A stretch of 5,883 bases of DNA from Bacteroidales bacterium (GTDB taxonomy: Bacteria; Bacteroidota; Bacteroidia; Bacteroidales; Bacteroidaceae), in NCBI GenBank assembly GCA_004558865.1, contig SFCY01000141.1, forward strand, positions 1 to 5,883, read 5' to 3'. Positions 5,561 to 5,883 of the stretch are shown here, piece by piece. How positions within the stretch are numbered: position 1 is the first letter of the stretch; every line of letters starts with the position of its first letter. The notes below the pieces were generated by a model. It did not search any database, was not told where the DNA came from, and was given only the letters and a program-made list of their open reading frames with translations. A program made the position numbers and the translations under genes.

Positions 5561-5883
5561 ATTTGTTTTAATCGTTTGATGTTTGTCTACGCCCAATGAG
5601 TTGCAACAAGCATACCAATGCAGGAAAGGTGACAGGGTGGCACGCGCAGGCTGACACGATGGCACAAGCTGTGGCTTCCTCCACAACAAAAAGGCGCATA
5701 AATCAGCGCATCCTTGCATCTGCCCAAAAGCGGTTTGGAAAGCCTTGACTTGAAGCTTTATGCCGTAGGATTTTATGCGTTAGGGCGCAATTTTACGCGA
5801 TAGCGATTTTCGTCATGGGCAGGCTTGCCTCCAAAGGTGTGGTTCTGAAGTGACGGGGTAGCCGTCGAGCTTGCTCGTAAGGC
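5561..5883. other. Gene-free region upstream of hsp20 with repeated words and small hairpins
   Basis: I see no gene with support. The hsp20 promoter should be here; the best candidate is TATGCTTG on the minus strand (5607-5614), one mismatch from TAnnTTTG, with no clear -33 box. On the minus strand several frames are open for 20-36 codons from the right edge, one ending in TAA at 5773-5775, so the end of a further gene cannot be excluded. Small inverted repeats with a shared GCTTGC centre lie at 5821-5830 and 5866-5877. The TTTTATGCG-like words are listed separately. Confidence 0.4.
5694..5799. repeat. Scattered TTTTATGCG-like words in both orientations
   Basis: CGCATAAA at 5695-5702 is the reverse complement of TTTATGCG at 5772-5779. 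Related forms are TTTATGCC (5757-5764), TTTTATGCG (5771-5779) and TTTTACGCG (5791-5799). Four related words in about 105 bp of non-coding DNA could be binding sites or remains of a dispersed intergenic repeat. Confidence 0.45.

Noticed and set aside
5600..5607. GTTGCAAC palindrome upstream of hsp20 as a heat-shock operator
   Set aside because: It is only eight bases, does not match the CIRCE inverted repeat, and such short palindromes occur often by chance.

Overview
The window reads as a chromosomal segment of a member of the Bacteroidota, most likely a Prevotella-like species. The arguments are promoter-like words matching the Bacteroidota -7 box (TAnnTTTG) with poor -35 signals, mostly no Shine-Dalgarno sequence, a secreted beta-rich protein rich in S/T/N, and a Bcp peroxiredoxin of the type usual in that phylum. 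The genus is an inference; no rRNA or marker gene is present. No tRNA, rRNA, CRISPR array, transposase or integrase gene was seen.

Layout. Positions 1-1707 (minus) hold a secreted-protein gene that runs off the left edge. Its reading frame is broken twice, at about 901-909 and 626-629, and each break coincides with a short tandem duplication (4 bp and 2 bp) that would restore the frame if removed. Positions 1708-1953 are an AT-rich divergent promoter region. Positions 1954-3063 (plus) encode a six-helix membrane protein with a C-terminal LuxR-type helix-turn-helix. A run of nine G near its 3' end sits exactly where one base less gives an immediate stop and one base more gives a different, strongly basic tail. 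Positions 3064-3385 are a gene-free convergent spacer with a perfect 22-bp palindrome matching the CRP/FNR-type consensus TGTGA-N6-TCACA, two 22-bp direct repeats that continue from its right arm, and a long bidirectional terminator.

Positions 3386-4871 (minus) hold a probable two-gene operon: a YrbG-type calcium/sodium antiporter (3894-4871) followed by the peroxiredoxin bcp (3386-3841). Its candidate promoter sits directly against the terminator of the next gene upstream, and its leader is GC-rich and foldable. Positions 5137-5547 (minus) encode a small heat-shock protein (Hsp20) with a clear Shine-Dalgarno sequence. Positions 5548-5883 contain no gene I can support, but hold repeated TTTTATGCG-like words and small hairpins, and share two exact words with the 3064-3385 spacer.

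How the genes may work together. Bcp and Hsp20 are both stress-defence proteins (peroxide removal and holding unfolded proteins), and the antiporter manages cation balance, so the right half looks like ordinary housekeeping and stress genes. In the left half a membrane-bound regulator is divergent from a surface protein gene, and both carry signs of length change at short repeats. That is the part most worth a second look. I see no convincing evidence of a complete new defence or mobile system.
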